Position numbers and translations under genes: made by a program
The notes under the pieces: generated by a model
Databases searched by the model: none
What the model was told of the DNA's origin: nothing
Seen by the model: the letters and a program-made list of their open reading frames with translations, nothing else
Origin: Bacillota bacterium
GTDB taxonomy: Bacteria > Bacillota_A > Clostridia > Lachnospirales > WQUN01
DNA length: 64,000 bases
Direction of reading: 5' to 3'
Assembly (NCBI GenBank): GCA_009786175.1
Contig: WQTQ01000243.1
Span: 1-64,000, forward strand
Shown: positions 26,703-33,233 of the stretch, piece by piece
How positions within the stretch are numbered: position 1 is the stretch's first letter
Layout of the letters: each line of letters opens with the position of its first letter

Positions 26703-27629
26703 ATGAAATACGCAATCATTTCCGATACACACGGTAACAATCACGCCCTTCAAGCGGTTTTGGCAGATGCCGCCGCCCAAGGGGTAGATACATTCTTGCT
26801 TCTTGGGGATTATGCAAGCAGCTTTCCGCAAGGGAATGACGTTGTAAACACTATCCGCGGGCTAAAATCCGCGGTAGTTGTTCGTGGAAACGGTGAAGAT
26901 TATTTTGCTGCCTTAAATGTCCAAGACCTCGGCACGTTTACTCACCAGCAGTTCAAGCCCATGTACTGGGGGTTCACCACCCTTTCCCCCGGCAACCTGG
27001 AGTATCTGTTGGGACTACCCAAAAACCTGACAATTTCAGACGGCGATACAAAAATTAACCTTACACACGCAATGGATTTGTTTTACCGCCAGCCTAAAAT
27101 TAAGCTGTTTTGGTCCCGCCATTTTCGCGAACTTATGGCAACAAAGCCCTTCACCCACCAAGAATACCTGCAACTTGCCCGGGATTCTTTGCTTTCTACC
27201 CCGGGGGCGCAAGAGGAAATTTTGACCCTCCCGCAAGGCATATACCTGCTTGGGCACAATCATTTGCAATTTTATATGGAGTATGAAGGGCGGCTGTTTA
27301 TAAACCCCGGTTCCTGCGGCGAGCCCCTGGACTGGGATACCCGCGCGCCGTACACTATTCTGACAATTACCGGCAGCCGCCCGCAGGTTGAAGAACGGCG
27401 GGTTGAGTACGATGTACAACTGATTATTAACGAGTTGGACACCTCCGGTTTTACGGAATACGCGCCCGTATGGAGCAGCATCATGAAAATAGAGGCGGCA
27501 AAAGCCCGGGACCATTTCGCGCCTTTTGTAGACCACATAATGGAAACAGGCCGAGCCTTTGGAGAATATCAAGCCCCGGTTAGCAACGCCGTATGGGAAG
27601 AAGCCATAAAAACCTGGAAGATGGAGTAA
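26703..27629 (+). CDS. Calcineurin-like metallophosphoesterase
   Basis: A 308-residue cytoplasmic protein with all phosphoesterase motifs intact: ISDTHGN (residues 7-13), LLLGDYAS, VRGNGED in the GNHE position, GHNHLQF, and FINPGSCGEPLDW. The fold matches the YfcE/MJ0936 type. The GNHE His is replaced by Gly, as in many of this subgroup. Substrate unknown. Short gap from the preceding terminator, so its promoter must lie in 26670-26690. Confidence 0.85.
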   Translation: MKYAIISDTHGNNHALQAVLADAAAQGVDTFLLLGDYASSFPQGNDVVNTIRGLKSAVVVRGNGEDYFAALNVQDLGTFTHQQFKPMYWGFTTLSPGNLEYLLGLPKNLTISDGDTKINLTHAMDLFYRQPKIKLFWSRHFRELMATKPFTHQEYLQLARDSLLSTPGAQEEILTLPQGIYLLGHNHLQFYMEYEGRLFINPGSCGEPLDWDTRAPYTILTITGSRPQVEERRVEYDVQLIINELDTSGFTEYAPVWSSIMKIEAAKARDHFAPFVDHIMETGRAFGEYQAPVSNAVWEEAIKTWKME

Positions 27630-27657
27630 TAACGTAATCAAAAAACCAAACAAATGT

Positions 27658-27686
27658 TTGCATTTTGTTCGCTAATGGTGTAAAAT
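27658..27686 (+). promoter_or_regulatory. Promoter for the radical SAM gene
   Basis: TTGCAT (27658-27663), 17 bases, TAAAAT (27681-27686), 42 bases before the start codon. Confidence 0.6.
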
Positions 27687-27728
27687 TAGGGTACAAATTT
27701 TTATCATCAGAACGAAAGGCGAACACAT

Positions 27729-28964
27729 ATGGTTAACATAATAATGAAGCAATCCTTAAGCAGGGACGAAAAAATAGCCCTAATGCAGCAGGACGCCCGC
27801 TTCGATGTATCCGACGACGACAATGCCTGCGTACCGGACTTGTCATTCATAAAAGACAAAATTAAAGGCAGACCTAACCCGCCAAAAGTTCCCAAGGTCT
27901 TTATGTCAAACGATTGCATTTTTAACTGCGCGTACTGCTTCTGTCGTTCCGGCCTAGACATTAGGCGATACACTGTAGACCCAAAAGAGCTGGCAAAGAT
28001 ATCTGTGGAGGAAGCAATTAAGAACGGCCACGGGGTTTTCCTTACCTCCGGCATATACAAAAACCCGGACTACACAGAGGAACTGATAATTGAAACCATA
28101 AAAAGCATAAGGGTAGATTACGGCTACAAGGGCTATGTTCACGCAAAAATTATGCCCGGTACTTCGCCGGAATTAATTTGGCAAGCGGGTCTGTACGCCA
28201 ACCGGATAGACGTAAACATCGAAGTGGCAAAAAACGAGGGCTACAAGCAAATTGCCAGAAATAAAAACAAAAAAAACATTCTTACCCCTATGGGGCTTAT
28301 TTCACAGTTTATTCGTGCCAACAAGGAAGAAAGGCAACGCTATCGCCATGCCCCAAAGTTCGCCACCTCCCAAACAACCCAACTAATGCCCGGCAGCACC
28401 AACGAAACAGACTTTGAAATTCTTAGGTTGGCAAACGCTATGTACAAAAAATATGGCCTTGCCCGGGTGTATTATTCCCCATTCCACTACACCCATGAGG
28501 CCAAGGGCTACCCGGGCCTGCCAAACATTGTCACCCCTGTATGGCGCATGAAACGCTTGTACCAGGCAGACAGGCTTATGCAACTTTACGGCTTTACCCC
28601 GGATGAATTGGCCCCAGAGGCCGAAACATTTTTATCTTCCGAGTTAGACCCAAAGGCTGCCTGGGCACTGCGGCACATGCACCTGTACCCCATCGAAGTT
28701 AACACCGCGGACTACGAAATGCTGCTGCGCATCCCCGGTATAGGCACCACATATGCAGCGCGGATTATTAAAGCCCGGAAATATTGCAAAGTTACCCATG
28801 ACGTTTTGCGGGCCCTGGGCGTATCCCTAAAACGCAGCGTCCATTTTATGACCTGCAACGGCAAATTCCTTGGGGCCAGAAGCGACGGCATAGACGTGTA
28901 CCGGCAGCTTTTAGTTACGCCCATGGGGATGGAATTAAACCAAGTCGAAGATTGTGTAGTTTAG
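27729..28964 (+). CDS. Radical SAM protein with helix-hairpin-helix domain
   Basis: A 411-residue enzyme. The radical SAM cluster motif is CIFNCAYC (C-x3-C-x2-C) near residue 61, within DCIFNCAYCFCRSG. The C-terminal third has a helix-hairpin-helix DNA-binding motif (NTADYEMLLRIPGIGTTYAARII). This pairing marks a family annotated as putative DNA modification/repair radical SAM proteins. Its customary neighbour in other genomes, a conserved partner protein, is not seen here. No experimental function is known to me. A bidirectional terminator follows. Confidence 0.87.
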   Translation: MVNIIMKQSLSRDEKIALMQQDARFDVSDDDNACVPDLSFIKDKIKGRPNPPKVPKVFMSNDCIFNCAYCFCRSGLDIRRYTVDPKELAKISVEEAIKNGHGVFLTSGIYKNPDYTEELIIETIKSIRVDYGYKGYVHAKIMPGTSPELIWQAGLYANRIDVNIEVAKNEGYKQIARNKNKKNILTPMGLISQFIRANKEERQRYRHAPKFATSQTTQLMPGSTNETDFEILRLANAMYKKYGLARVYYSPFHYTHEAKGYPGLPNIVTPVWRMKRLYQADRLMQLYGFTPDELAPEAETFLSSELDPKAAWALRHMHLYPIEVNTADYEMLLRIPGIGTTYAARIIKARKYCKVTHDVLRALGVSLKRSVHFMTCNGKFLGARSDGIDVYRQLLVTPMGMELNQVEDCVV

Positions 28965-28976
28965 CAGCATAAAAGA

Positions 28977-29022
28977 AACAGCCCCTTATATAACATTCGT
29001 AATGTTATGTAAGGGGCTGTTC
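28977..29022. terminator. Bidirectional terminator
   Basis: Stem AACAGCCCCTTA / TAAGGGGCTGTT (about 28977-28988 and 29011-29022) between the radical SAM gene and the convergent Leu-Pro peptide gene. Confidence 0.8.
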
Positions 29023-29026
29023 TATG

Positions 29027-29161
29027 TTAGAAGATTGCTGAAACAATAGCAACGATTACTCTAATTACTGTAGCTATGATTCCGCCTCCTGATACATCCG
29101 GCAAGCCCGGTAAGCTTGGTAAACCCGGTAAACTTGGTAAACTCGGTAGCCGATCTAACAT
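29027..29161 (-). CDS. 44-residue Leu-Pro-repeat peptide with hydrophobic tail
   Basis: Short ORF with a very strong ribosome site (AAAGGAGGTG, 6 bases before ATG 29161). Residues 5-21 are LPSLPSLPGLPSLPGLP, a near-regular Leu-Pro-Ser/Gly repeat. DVSGGG (22-27) follows, then a 17-residue hydrophobic segment broken by one Arg (IIATVIRVIVAIVSAIF). No Cys or Lys. Its promoter shares the operator of the peptide operon on the other strand, so it is probably co-expressed with the A/B peptides. I do not recognise the family; a secreted or membrane-anchored accessory peptide is possible. Confidence 0.75.
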   Translation of the reverse strand: MLDRLPSLPSLPGLPSLPGLPDVSGGGIIATVIRVIVAIVSAIF

Positions 29162-29223
29162 TATTACACCTCCTTTCTTCTTGAGCAAGGATTACACATA
29201 ACTGTCCCTTCCTTACGATACAA

Positions 29224-29273
29224 ATTATAAATAAAAATAAACTACATAGTGTCCAAGGTTAATAGTTGTTAAC
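29224..29273 (-). promoter_or_regulatory. Promoter P7, minus strand arm of the bidirectional operator
   Basis: Read on the minus strand: GTTAAC-N4-ATTAAC (29273 back to 29258), exactly 28 bases, then TATAAT (29229-29224). It faces the Leu-Pro peptide gene, about 60 bases upstream of its start codon. No -35 box at the normal place. Confidence 0.7.
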
Positions 29274-29307
29274 TTTTGCCACAGCGCAGATTTATCTAAT
29301 CTAAAAT
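29258..29307 (+). promoter_or_regulatory. Promoter P1 of the peptide operon
   Basis: GTTAAT-N4-GTTAAC (29258-29273), 28-base spacer, TAAAAT (29302-29307). First of three copies at 110-base intervals; its operator is shared with the divergent promoter P7. Confidence 0.7.
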
Positions 29308-29367
29308 TAGTTCACAACACAAAACAAGGTAGGATGTCGATTGAAATACAAAAAAGAAATACAAATA

Positions 29368-29417
29368 GTTAACATTTGTTAACTTTCACCACAACATAAA
29401 TTCATTTCATCTATAAT
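29368..29417 (+). promoter_or_regulatory. Promoter P2 of the peptide operon
   Basis: GTTAAC-N4-GTTAAC (29368-29383), 28-base spacer beginning TTTCACC, TATAAT (29412-29417). Confidence 0.75.
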
Positions 29418-29477
29418 AAGTTTACAGTACAAAACGAAGCAGGATGTCGATTGAAATACAAAAAAGAAATACAAATA

Positions 29478-29527
29478 GTTAACATTTGTTAACTTTCACC
29501 ACAACACAAATTCATCTCACCTATAAT
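29478..29527 (+). promoter_or_regulatory. Promoter P3 of the peptide operon, proximal copy
   Basis: GTTAAC-N4-GTTAAC (29478-29493), 28-base spacer beginning TTTCACC, TATAAT (29522-29527). Closest promoter to peptide A1, about 95 bases before its start. Confidence 0.78.
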
Positions 29528-29560
29528 TACTACAGTACAGAAAGCAACACTAAACTTAGT

Positions 29561-29581
29561 AAAAACTTTGAAAAAGTTTTT
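29561..29581 (+). promoter_or_regulatory. Leader hairpin, attenuator-like
   Basis: AAAAACTTT-GAA-AAAGTTTTT, a 9-bp stem ending in a T-run inside the 5' leader, 39 bases before the A1 start. A hairpin of like shape stands at the same place before A4. Confidence 0.5.
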
Positions 29582-29620
29582 ATATAGCAAAAGATTCCAT
29601 TTGTGAAAGGAGGAACAGAA

Positions 29621-29710
29621 ATGTTAGGTTCAGCATTTTTATCATGGGTTGGCTTTACATGGTCATCCGCTATGTTTGCTCTTGCAACAATTGCAGCATT
29701 CTTTTCCTAA
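29621..29710 (+). CDS. Type A hydrophobic peptide, copy A1 (29 aa)
   Basis: AAAGGAGG stands 7 bases before the ATG. The product begins MLGSAFLSWVGFTWSS and ends AMFALATIAAFFS: no charged residue, no Cys, two Trp, small residues Gly/Ser/Ala spaced along one probable membrane helix. No double-glycine leader or signal peptide. First gene of the operon A1-B1-A2-B2-A3-B3. Repetition in five copies with conserved ribosome sites argues it is translated. Family not recognised; leaderless bacteriocin-like or other membrane-active peptide is a guess. Confidence 0.75.
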   Translation: MLGSAFLSWVGFTWSSAMFALATIAAFFS

Positions 29711-29782
29711 GAAACTAAAAGACATCAGTTTTAGTAACCGAGTCAAGCGAATCAAAAAAATAAACTAAAAGGAGGTGCGCGT

Positions 29783-29896
29783 ATGTGGTTTGTTGGTGGT
29801 GGTCCTTTTGCATGGACGATTCATGGTATTAACATAATGGAAGGCATGGCCGAACTAATTACTATGGTATTCGGCGGTTTTCGATGGTTATTCTAA
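29783..29896 (+). CDS. Type B hydrophobic peptide, copy B1 (37 aa)
   Basis: AAAGGAGGTG lies 6-7 bases before the ATG. The product starts MWFVGGGPFAWTIHG, then INIMEGMAELITMVF and GGFRWLF. It has a Gly-rich N-terminus, one His (residue 14), two Glu and one Arg, with a central amphipathic or membrane helix and an aromatic C-terminus. B1 alone ends RWLF; the other B copies end with Gly-Leu-Phe. Follows A1 by 72 bases. Function unknown. Confidence 0.75.
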   Translation: MWFVGGGPFAWTIHGINIMEGMAELITMVFGGFRWLF

Positions 29897-29947
29897 AACG
29901 ACTTTTTTACAGCAGGAACAATATTTCTAATGAAAGGGGTGAAAAAT

Positions 29948-30037
29948 ATGCTAGGTTCTGCATTTTTATCATGGGTTGGCTTTACATGGTCATCAGCTAT
30001 GTTTGCTCTTGCAACAATTGCAGCATTTTTTTCCTAA
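29948..30037 (+). CDS. Type A peptide, copy A2 (29 aa)
   Basis: Protein identical to A1 despite several silent changes in the DNA, which suggests selection on the peptide. Ribosome site AAAGGGG before the ATG. The B1-A2 spacer resembles the B2-A3 spacer (both contain CGACTTTTTTACA and AACAATATTTCTAA), marking B-spacer-A as the duplicated unit. Confidence 0.75.
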   Translation: MLGSAFLSWVGFTWSSAMFALATIAAFFS

Positions 30038-30057
30038 GAGGTATAAAGAAGGTTTTT

Positions 30058-30201
30058 CACCGGAATCCGAGGTTGATGTGTAATTAACATATTAACACCA
30101 AATTCAGCAATATGCGGTTGAATTATCTGATGGATTTGTAGGAATCTGTAACAAATTAAAGAATCAAAAGACATATCTCGTGTCAATCACGGATTCCGGT
30201 G
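30058..30201. repeat. 12-bp inverted repeats enclosing 120 bases
   Basis: CACCGGAATCCG (30058-30069) and its exact complement CGGATTCCGGTG (30190-30201) bound the unusually long A2-B2 spacer. The right arm occurs again alone at 31114-31125 in the A4-B4 spacer. It looks like a small non-coding insertion or its remnant. Confidence 0.55.
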
Positions 30202-30254
30202 GTTAAGCCAAATAATTTAGTAGAATAGTAAATAAATAGAAAGGAGGTGCGCGT

Positions 30255-30368
30255 ATGTGGTTTGTTGGTGGTGGTCCTTTTGCATGGACGATTCATGGTA
30301 TTAACATAATGGAAGGCATGGCAGCATTGGTTACTATGGTTTTCGGCGGTTTTCAAGGATTATTCTAA
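30255..30368 (+). CDS. Type B peptide, copy B2 (37 aa)
   Basis: GAAAGGAGGTG precedes the ATG. Same N-terminal 23 residues as B1 (to EGMA); then ALVTMVFGGFQGLF, so the second Glu and the Arg-Trp of B1 are replaced. Net charge falls to about -1. It lies after the 144-bp inverted-repeat insert, 217 bases from A2. Confidence 0.75.
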   Translation: MWFVGGGPFAWTIHGINIMEGMAALVTMVFGGFQGLF

Positions 30369-30419
30369 AACGACTTTTTTACAATCGGAACAATATTTCT
30401 AACGAAAGGAGAAAAAATC

Positions 30420-30509
30420 ATGCTAGGTTCTGCATTTTTATCATGGGTTGGCTTTACATGGTCATCCGCTATGTTTGCTCTTGCAACAATTTTTGCGTTT
30501 GTATCATAA
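30420..30509 (+). CDS. Type A peptide, copy A3 (29 aa)
   Basis: Identical to A1 through residue 24, then FAFVS at the C-terminus. Ribosome site AAAGGAG 7 bases before the ATG. Uncharged throughout. Confidence 0.75.
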   Translation: MLGSAFLSWVGFTWSSAMFALATIFAFVS

Positions 30510-30559
30510 AGTAAGGTTTAAAATTTATATATTAAAATACTAACGAAGGAGGTGTGCAT

Positions 30560-30673
30560 ATGTGGTTTGTTGGTGGTGGTCCTTTTGCATGGACGATTCA
30601 TGGTCTTAACGTAATGGAAGGCATGGCTGCGCTGGTTACCATGGTATTCGGTGGCTTTCAAGGACTATTTTAG
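30560..30673 (+). CDS. Type B peptide, copy B3 (37 aa)
   Basis: GAAGGAGGTG precedes the ATG. Differs from B2 only by conservative changes (HGLNVMEG for HGINIMEG). Last gene of the first operon; a terminator follows within 35 bases. Confidence 0.75.
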   Translation: MWFVGGGPFAWTIHGLNVMEGMAALVTMVFGGFQGLF

Positions 30674-30706
30674 TACCGGCTATGTTATTTAGCATAAATT
30701 TTCAAG

Positions 30707-30737
30707 GAGGTTGTCTTACGGGGCAGCCTCTTTTCTT
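30707..30737 (+). terminator. Terminator of the first peptide operon
   Basis: 9-bp stem with two G-T pairs, GAGGTTGTC (30707-30715) with GGCAGCCTC (30722-30730), then TTTTCTT. Confidence 0.65.
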
Positions 30738-30753
30738 ATGCTTTAGAAAAATA

Positions 30754-30790
30754 CTCTTTATGAAACGCACGCGCAAACGCGCTTTATATT
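30754..30790. repeat. GC-rich hairpin repeat, copy 2
   Basis: Second copy of the 37-base element at 6981-7017 (CTCTTTAyGAAAC then CGCGCAArCGCGCTTTATATT), placed just after the terminator and before promoter P4. Confidence 0.6.
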
Positions 30791-30816
30791 CCAAAACTAG
30801 GTAAGAAATTTTCAAG

Positions 30817-30866
30817 GTTAACAATTGTTAACCTTCGCTGCTTGATGTATTTTTATTTTCTATAAT
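30817..30866 (+). promoter_or_regulatory. Promoter P4 of the second peptide operon
   Basis: The operator is a perfect 20-bp palindrome, AGGTTAACAATTGTTAACCT (30815-30834), containing GTTAAC-N4-GTTAAC. A 28-base spacer leads to TATAAT (30861-30866). On the minus strand a 28-base spacer leads to TATAAA (30783-30788), so it may also fire backward. Confidence 0.78.
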
Positions 30867-30931
30867 AACACCGTAAATCACAAAAAACGACAGAAACATA
30901 CTGCTTGTAACACGCATGTCTAATTTTGGTG

Positions 30932-30950
30932 AAAACCTCAACGAGGTTTT
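30932..30950 (+). promoter_or_regulatory. Leader hairpin before A4, attenuator-like
   Basis: AAAACCTC-AAC-GAGGTTTT followed by TATAC, 43 bases before the A4 start. Different sequence but same shape and place as the hairpin before A1. Confidence 0.5.
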
Positions 30951-30993
30951 TATACATCATCAATCAATAACCGTTTATAGAGGGGGGATAAAA

Positions 30994-31083
30994 ATGCTAG
31001 GTTCTGCATTTTTAGCATGGATTGGTTTCACATGGTCAGCAGCTATGATGTTCATTGCAACCATTTTCGCTTTTCTTTCCTAG
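30994..31083 (+). CDS. Type A peptide, copy A4 (29 aa)
   Basis: The most diverged A copy: MLGSAFLAWIGFTWSAAMMF then IATIFAFLS, still uncharged. Ribosome site AGGGGGG. First gene of the second operon A4-B4-A5-B5 under promoter P4. Confidence 0.75.
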   Translation: MLGSAFLAWIGFTWSAAMMFIATIFAFLS

Positions 31084-31172
31084 TACCAGACTCTGCAGCT
31101 GACAAGTTAAATGCGGATTCCGGTGCTATGTAAAAGAAAATTACTAATGTATAAATGGGAGGAGGTGTACAT

Positions 31173-31286
31173 ATGTTCTTTGGTAGTGGCGGCCCTTTTG
31201 CATGGGTTCTTCATGGTCTTAATGTAATGGAAGGCATGGCCGAATTTATTAACATGATATTCGGCGGCTTTCACGGATTATTCTAG
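31173..31286 (+). CDS. Type B peptide, copy B4 (37 aa)
   Basis: GGGAGGAGGTG precedes the ATG. Starts MFFGSGGPFAWVLHGLNVME; the MWFVG opening of the first operon is replaced by MFFGS, as in B5. Ends GGFHGLF with a second His. Confidence 0.75.
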   Translation: MFFGSGGPFAWVLHGLNVMEGMAEFINMIFGGFHGLF

Positions 31287-31326
31287 TATCATCAAAAATT
31301 AATACTTTGCGAAAGGAGGGAAAATA

Positions 31327-31416
31327 ATGCTAGGTTCTGCATTTTTATCATGGGTTGGCTTCACATGGTCATCAGCAATGTTTGCTATTGCTACATTTTT
31401 TTCTTTTATTTCATAA
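31327..31416 (+). CDS. Type A peptide, copy A5 (29 aa)
   Basis: Keeps MLGSAFLSWVGFTWSSAMFA of A1 and ends IATFFSFIS. Ribosome site AAAGGAGG, 8 bases before the ATG. Confidence 0.75.
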   Translation: MLGSAFLSWVGFTWSSAMFAIATFFSFIS

Positions 31417-31470
31417 TAACAAGAATGAATTCAAAGCATCCAAAAAACACTAATGAAAGGGGGGACGTAT

Positions 31471-31584
31471 ATGTTCTTTGGTAGTGGTGGCCCTTTTGCA
31501 TGGGTTCTTCATGGTCTTAATGTATTGGAAGGAATGGCCGAATTAATTAACAGAGTATTCGGTGGCTTTCACGGATTATTCTAA
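31471..31584 (+). CDS. Type B peptide, copy B5 (37 aa)
   Basis: GAAAGGGGGG precedes the ATG. As B4 but with VLEGMAELINRVF, adding one Arg. Last peptide of the cluster; the long terminator follows after about 30 bases. Confidence 0.75.
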   Translation: MFFGSGGPFAWVLHGLNVLEGMAELINRVFGGFHGLF

Positions 31585-31614
31585 TTCTGCTCCCTAAAAG
31601 TTTGATATAGATTA

Positions 31615-31667
31615 TCGACAAAAAAAGACTCGGTTCTAAAAACAAGAATCGGCTCTTTTTTTGTCGA
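31615..31667. terminator. Long bidirectional terminator
   Basis: Outer stem TCGACAAAAAAAGA / TCTTTTTTTGTCGA continues into an inner stem with one mismatch and two G-T pairs. It ends the peptide operon and the convergent lipase gene. Confidence 0.85.
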
Positions 31668-31700
31668 AAAAATATCGGGGTTCGAATTGATACAATCCGG

Positions 31701-33119
31701 TTACTCCAGCGGTGGATAAAAGTTCATCATAAAATGCGTATCGGTATCAAAAATACTTGCAACTGTATCGGCAATAAATTCACTTAACAATTCCGGGGTG
31801 TGGTTTAACAGCAAATATCCTATTGATACATCGGACGACCTTGTTGTTGGCCTTGGGGGGGAGTGCCACGTATGCGTTACCGTTTCATGCCGTACCAGAC
31901 GGCGGAACTCATTTGTTATCGCCATTGCGTCCGCGCCCATCGCGCCGTACAGCCGCCAAATTATTTCGGTCATATGCGCGGGTAACTCTAATTGCAATAC
32001 ATCTCCCAGCGCAGCCATTAGGGTGCTGAGTGTGTATATCGCAGGTGGTATTTCAACTGACCTAACATCCCGCATAGTGCCAAAAAGCCGATTAATTAAC
32101 TCAAACGCGCCATATTCAGGCGGTTCACTTCCCATGTCAACCCCAACAATACCCGCAATCAAGTCTTCTGAAACATAATAATGCGTTATCTTACTTCTTG
32201 TGGCCGGTGGTAACCCGGAAACCAAATTTACCGTGTCTGCGTTTAATAATGGCGCACTAAAGGCAACTACCCGTATTATGTTGTCTTCAAACCCCATACG
32301 CACTAATTCATATGTCGCAATGTACGATAAATACCCACCCAAAGAATGGCCGGTAATATAAATGTTGGCACCGTCAAGCAGTGAAAGTGTGGCAGGGCTG
32401 TTTAAAACATTAACAAGAGAATTTATGTGGGAATGACGTTCCCCTGCCATGCTTCTAAAATTACACCACCATGTACCGGATTGGGTTAACAATGCCGTGC
32501 CAACATTCCCGTCGCTTCCGCGTATTGCCAAAATTATCGTATCTTCATTTAAGCAGGAATAAAAAGTGATACTAAAACCCGTCGCCCTGTCGTAGTAGGT
32601 TGACAACAGATACCAGCCTTCCATTTCTGCCAAGAAGTTAAAACCGTATCTATTTTGACCGGCAGCACCGGACATCATAATATAATTTACGAATGGGCGG
32701 TAATGCAAGGAAGAAAACTGCGGCGAACCCGGTTGCTTCCCGACATTAAAGTCGAATGGGAAAAATGCCATATGCGCAAATAACGCCAGCTGCAAATCCG
32801 AAGGAGATTTACGAAGGGGCGGAGCTTCTGCAACTTCCGGAATATATTCATCATATATTGTAGGCTCTTCATGTACTGTAGGTTCTTCGTATACTATTGG
32901 CTCTTTGTATATTGTAGGCTCTGCGTGTACTGTAGGCTCTTCGTATATTGTAGGCTCTGCATGTACTGCAGGCTCTTCATGTACTGGAGTTTCTTCATAT
33001 ATATTTATACTTACATTTTCACCGGCAGGTGTGTTACGCTGCCAAAGCAGCAAGCTGGTAAGTGAAATAATGCCAATGATACATAAAATCACAACCGCTT
33101 TACATACTTTCACTGCCAT
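31701..33119 (-). CDS. Membrane-anchored or secreted class 3 lipase
   Basis: A 472-residue protein. One N-terminal membrane segment or signal anchor (about 8-27), then about nine repeats of the type (H/Y)xEPx(V/I/Y) at residues 40-95 that look like a wall-spanning stalk. The rest is a lipase_3 (alpha/beta hydrolase) domain with nucleophile motif ITGHSLGGYLSY and upstream IILAIRGSDG. Substrate unknown. GAGGAG precedes the ATG. It is convergent with the peptide operon and divergent from the exporter, and its own promoter lacks the GTTAAC architecture, so it may not belong to the regulon. Confidence 0.85.
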   Translation of the reverse strand: MAVKVCKAVVILCIIGIISLTSLLLWQRNTPAGENVSINIYEETPVHEEPAVHAEPTIYEEPTVHAEPTIYKEPIVYEEPTVHEEPTIYDEYIPEVAEAPPLRKSPSDLQLALFAHMAFFPFDFNVGKQPGSPQFSSLHYRPFVNYIMMSGAAGQNRYGFNFLAEMEGWYLLSTYYDRATGFSITFYSCLNEDTIILAIRGSDGNVGTALLTQSGTWWCNFRSMAGERHSHINSLVNVLNSPATLSLLDGANIYITGHSLGGYLSYIATYELVRMGFEDNIIRVVAFSAPLLNADTVNLVSGLPPATRSKITHYYVSEDLIAGIVGVDMGSEPPEYGAFELINRLFGTMRDVRSVEIPPAIYTLSTLMAALGDVLQLELPAHMTEIIWRLYGAMGADAMAITNEFRRLVRHETVTHTWHSPPRPTTRSSDVSIGYLLLNHTPELLSEFIADTVASIFDTDTHFMMNFYPPLE

Positions 33120-33153
33120 AGTCTCTTGCTCCTCTCAAACGTTAACACACTCA

Positions 33154-33184
33154 CCCCCTGATATCAAAATGTTATATCAGGGGG
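33154..33184. repeat. CCCCCTGATAT palindrome, looped copy
   Basis: 11-bp arms (33154-33164 and 33174-33184) with a 9-base loop, between the lipase start and promoter P5; its last G is the first base of the P5 operator. Confidence 0.65.
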
Positions 33185-33233
33185 TTAATGTTTGTTAACC
33201 TTCGTCGCAATGCAATCCAGCCTTGTTTATAGT
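33184..33233 (+). promoter_or_regulatory. Promoter P5, distal promoter of the exporter
   Basis: GTTAAT-N4-GTTAAC (33184-33199), 28-base spacer starting CTTCGTC, TATAGT (33228-33233). Confidence 0.68.

Larger units (their letters stand above)
29258..29587 (+). repeat. Three tandem 110-bp promoter units
   Basis: Operators begin at 29258, 29368 and 29478, exactly 110 bases apart, each followed by the 28-base spacer and a -10 box. Bases between units 1-2 and 2-3 are nearly identical (AGGATGTCGATTGAAATACA occurs at 29331 and 29441). Apart from the Leu-Pro peptide this fills the 459-base stretch 29162-29620; I see no larger gene in it. Confidence 0.8.

Noticed and set aside
29334..29482. Two 12-codon mini-ORFs (ATGTCGATTGAA...) in promoter units 1 and 2
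   Set aside because: The purine-rich stretch is too close to the ATG to act as a ribosome site, and the third unit lacks the ORF. Kept only as part of the repeat.
29488..29527. TTGTTA of the operator as a normal -35 box
   Set aside because: It is 30 bases from the -10 box instead of about 17, so it cannot be read as a standard sigma-A promoter.
29258..29587. CRISPR-like array
   Set aside because: The repeats have a 110-base period with similar sequence throughout, no short spacers and no cas genes. They are promoter duplications.
29884..30087. A 67-residue open frame overlapping B1 and A2
   Set aside because: It runs across two well-supported peptide genes in another frame, lacks a ribosome site of its own and is not conserved in the parallel B2-A3 region.
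29621..31584. Light-harvesting antenna polypeptides (paired alpha/beta, one His in B)
   Set aside because: No photosynthesis genes, no conserved AxxxH motif, A has no His, and the genomic setting is that of a fermentative Gram-positive.
32871..33198. Tyr/Cys-rich plus-strand frames opposite the lipase stalk
   Set aside because: Antisense of the EP-repeat region; no ribosome site and low complexity.
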